From G963669295 sp963669295 (GTDB lineage: Bacteria; Bacteroidota; Bacteroidia; Flavobacteriales_D; CALLUQ01), in assembly GCA_963669295.1 (NCBI GenBank), contig OY769938.1, positions 4,030,001 through 4,094,000 of the forward strand: DNA of 64,000 nucleotides. The letters run 5' to 3'. The notes beneath the pieces are model-generated. The model was not told where the DNA came from and made no database searches. It was given only the letters and a program-made list of their open reading frames with translations. Within the stretch, counting starts at the first letter, position 1. Each line of letters starts with the position of its first letter. Made by a program: the position numbers and the translations under genes. Shown here piece by piece: positions 62,086 to 64,000 of this stretch.

Positions 62086-62487
62086 CTATGCTTGATTATA
62101 GTAGTTGCGAACATATGCTTTCATTTGATTTTCAGTCATACTATCAGCAGTGTCTACAGCCATTACTTTCTCATGCATTGACGATAATTTCGCCAGTTCT
62201 TTTTGCAATCCATTTTTAGCTTCTGCCGGTCCAAAAATATACAATTGTTCTGCAGCCTTAACACGTTCAATAATGCGTTGGTAATAATTGTGCAATTGAT
62301 GTTTTTTGCGTTCCAATATTTTATGATCTGACGTGGCATCTTGAGGCCCCCATGGGGTAGAAGAACCAGATCCTCCGTGTACATTAAAGTGCTCCACTTC
62401 TGAATCAAGACGTTCTATATCAGCCTCATCTCCTTGTAATTCGATGATGAAAGCTTTTTCGGTGTCTAACCATATTCCCGTTTTCAT
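62086..62487 (-). CDS. Release-factor-like (baeRF) domain protein
   Basis: 133 residues: 'MKTGIWLDTEKAFIIELQGDEADIERLDSEVEHF', a linker, and 'LHNYYQRIIERVKAAEQLYIFGPAEAKNGLQKELAKL'. This matches the C-terminal region of bacterial archaeo-eukaryotic-release-factor-like proteins. The Gln-containing GGQ-type domain is missing, so it is not a translation termination factor itself. It probably binds ribosomes or RNA in stress. It is divergent from the symporter gene. Confidence 0.65.
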   Translation of the reverse strand: MKTGIWLDTEKAFIIELQGDEADIERLDSEVEHFNVHGGSGSSTPWGPQDATSDHKILERKKHQLHNYYQRIIERVKAAEQLYIFGPAEAKNGLQKELAKLSSMHEKVMAVDTADSMTENQMKAYVRNYYNQA

Positions 62488-62564
62488 AATAAATAATTTA
62501 AGGTGATGTTACAAAGATGCTTTAGCTCCCTGGTAGAAACCATGAAGATGCTCATCATCAACAG

Positions 62565-62576
62565 TGACTTTTATCA
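62565..62576. promoter_or_regulatory. Second FNR/CRP-type dyad
   Basis: tgacttttatca (TGA-N6-TCA) between divergent stress and symporter genes, 35 bp upstream of the symporter ATG. It is a weaker match than the 57849 site. Confidence 0.4.
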
Positions 62577-62611
62577 AAGGATGCGGTGAAGTGCATTGCT
62601 AATTTTGTAGC

Positions 62612-63910
62612 ATGGAAGCATCACCGTTAAAAAATCTAACACATTACTTGCACCAACTGATTGAAAAAAAATTGTGGGCAAAAGTATTGTTGGCCATGGT
62701 ACTTGGTGTTGTGGTAGGTGTACTTATAGGACCGGCTGTGGGGTGGGTAAGCTCCGATCATACTGAAACTGTTGGGCAGTGGTTGGCATTGCCTGGAACA
62801 TTGTTTTTGAAGTTGGTGCAAATGATCATGATCCCTCTCATTTTTGCATCTATTGTAGGTGGTATTACTTCCAGTACACAACAGCAAGTGGGTAAACTGG
62901 GAATGGGAGTATTGCTCTACTACCTCACAACCACTGCTATTGCTATTGTATTAGGACTTGCAGTGGTGTATCTGTTGCATCCAGGAACGTATCTTGAAGC
63001 AACTGAACCAATTGCTTCATCATTGCCAGTAACTAATGAATTTGGATTGAAAAGTTTACCAAATCAATTGGTGAACATTTTGCCAGAGAATCCATTGGCT
63101 TCAATGGTTACTGGTGAAATGCTAAGCATTGTGATCTTTACAGTGATTGTTGGATTAGCCATTAACACCCTTGCACCAACAACTGCCGAACCGGTGATTA
63201 AACTGCTAAATTCTGTACAAGAAGTGTGTATGACTATTGTAAAATGGGCCATGCGTTTGGTTCCTTATGCAGTATTTGGATTAATGGCTCAGTTGTGTTC
63301 TACCATTGGGGTAGCATCAATTATGGGAATTGGAATGTACGTACTTACCGTGATAGCAGGTTTGTTTGCATTGCTGTTGGTTTATCTAGTGATCATTCGT
63401 TTATTAGTTAGAAGCCATCCGGGTCGTTTTATGATGCAAATTAAAGAAGTACAACTGTTGGCTTTTTCTACTACCAGCTCAGCAGCGGTGATGCCTCTTT
63501 CATTAAAAACAGCAGAGGAGAAGTTGAATGTTAAGCCAGAAGTAAGCCGGTTTTTGGTGCCTATTGGTACCATAATAAATATGGATGGTACAGCCATGTA
63601 TCAATGCATATCTACTGTGTTTATTGCTCAGGTATACGGCATCGAATTGAGCATGGCCAACTTATTATTCATTATTCTTACCATAGTGGTGGCATCTATT
63701 GGTACACCTGCCATTCCAGGAGGAGGGTTTATTGTCTTGGCCTCTGTATTACAAGGGGTAGGTATTCCAACAGAAGGCATTGTATTAATTATTGGTGTAG
63801 AGCGTATATTAGGGATGTTTAGAACCGCAGTTAATGTTACTGGAGATCTCACTGCTTGCATGGTGTTCAATAAGCGCGGTACTGTTATTAAAACTGACAA
63901 ACGTCAGTAA
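62612..63910 (+). CDS. Dicarboxylate/amino acid:cation symporter (DAACS)
   Basis: 432 residues, eight transmembrane helices and two hairpins. Signatures: HP1 region SSAAVMPLSLKTAEE, NMDGTAMYQ (Na+ and substrate binding), TPAIPGGG and VERILGMFRTAVNVTGD. It imports C4-dicarboxylates, glutamate or aspartate with Na+ or H+. It contains no other domains. A TAATTTTG element at 62600-62607 is only 4 bp before the ATG, so its transcript may lack a leader. The last 90 bases of the window hold nothing I can identify. Confidence 0.93.
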   Translation: MEASPLKNLTHYLHQLIEKKLWAKVLLAMVLGVVVGVLIGPAVGWVSSDHTETVGQWLALPGTLFLKLVQMIMIPLIFASIVGGITSSTQQQVGKLGMGVLLYYLTTTAIAIVLGLAVVYLLHPGTYLEATEPIASSLPVTNEFGLKSLPNQLVNILPENPLASMVTGEMLSIVIFTVIVGLAINTLAPTTAEPVIKLLNSVQEVCMTIVKWAMRLVPYAVFGLMAQLCSTIGVASIMGIGMYVLTVIAGLFALLLVYLVIIRLLVRSHPGRFMMQIKEVQLLAFSTTSSAAVMPLSLKTAEEKLNVKPEVSRFLVPIGTIINMDGTAMYQCISTVFIAQVYGIELSMANLLFIILTIVVASIGTPAIPGGGFIVLASVLQGVGIPTEGIVLIIGVERILGMFRTAVNVTGDLTACMVFNKRGTVIKTDKRQ

Positions 63911-64000
63911 TTGCAGTGATAGTCCTCAATCAGCAGGCATGCTTTTCCCGCTACCTTTGGTTTTGTAATGAACACAACGGTACAAACCACCTGTTACCAT

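Overview
The window comes from a Bacteroidota chromosome, probably a Flavobacteriales- or Cytophagales-type lineage. The signs are several proteins with type IX secretion (T9SS) C-terminal sorting domains, a PorP/SprF protein next to a type B sorting-domain partner, a TonB-dependent receptor paired with a DUF4249 lipoprotein, carboxypeptidase-regulatory-like N-domains and TAnnTTTG-type promoter elements. No rRNA, CRISPR array, insertion sequence or prophage was recognised. There is one tRNA, tRNA-Pro(GGG).

Layout. 0-15 kb is mostly minus strand and devoted to the cell surface: a T9SS cargo with a degenerate M6-peptidase-like domain, a fibre-like protein, a second T9SS cargo, trxB, DUF4249 plus TonB receptor under a TetR regulator with a clear operator, and a PorP/type B pair. 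15.1-16.85 kb is a non-coding repeat field: a degenerate ATG-rich satellite, then an inverted pair of GC-rich elements flanking a 21-bp minisatellite. 16.9-26.2 kb carries a DUF5686-like outer-membrane protein, an arylsulfotransferase-like secreted enzyme, a TPR-SpoIIE phosphatase and small lipoproteins. 26.6-32.6 kb holds rsgA and a compact LlaJI-type (McrB-like) restriction-modification operon with its own HTH controller. 32.7-39.9 kb carries a TraB/GumN protein, a 144-bp tandem repeat, an AT-rich glycoside hydrolase/fibre pair, a six-repeat propeller-like protein and a membrane-bound LuxR regulator. 40-49.6 kb carries a LOG protein, secreted beta-propeller-like proteins, and a membrane protein-histidine kinase-response regulator operon.

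The most unusual locus is 50.2-51.7 kb. A Xer-like tyrosine recombinase is divergent from a single small gene. That gene is followed by a palindromic site of about 127 bp with attC geometry, and begins at a 22-bp attI-like palindrome. The outer arm of the attC-like site is exactly complementary, over 9 bp, to the start of the cassette, as expected for an excisable integron cassette. The recombinase shows no sign of the IntI-specific insertion, so this looks like an integron-like system run by a Xer-type integrase.

52-57.6 kb holds independent small enzymes and regulators (DUF1989, ABM monooxygenase, GlxA-type regulator, YdeI, FabF, NTF2-like proteins, a zinc-ribbon protein). 57.8-63.9 kb looks like a redox or low-oxygen stress cluster: two tandem universal stress proteins, a cysteine-dioxygenase-like cupin with an altered metal ligand, a beta-CASP MBL nuclease, a release-factor-like protein and a DAACS symporter. 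Two FNR/CRP-type dyads sit in its control regions.
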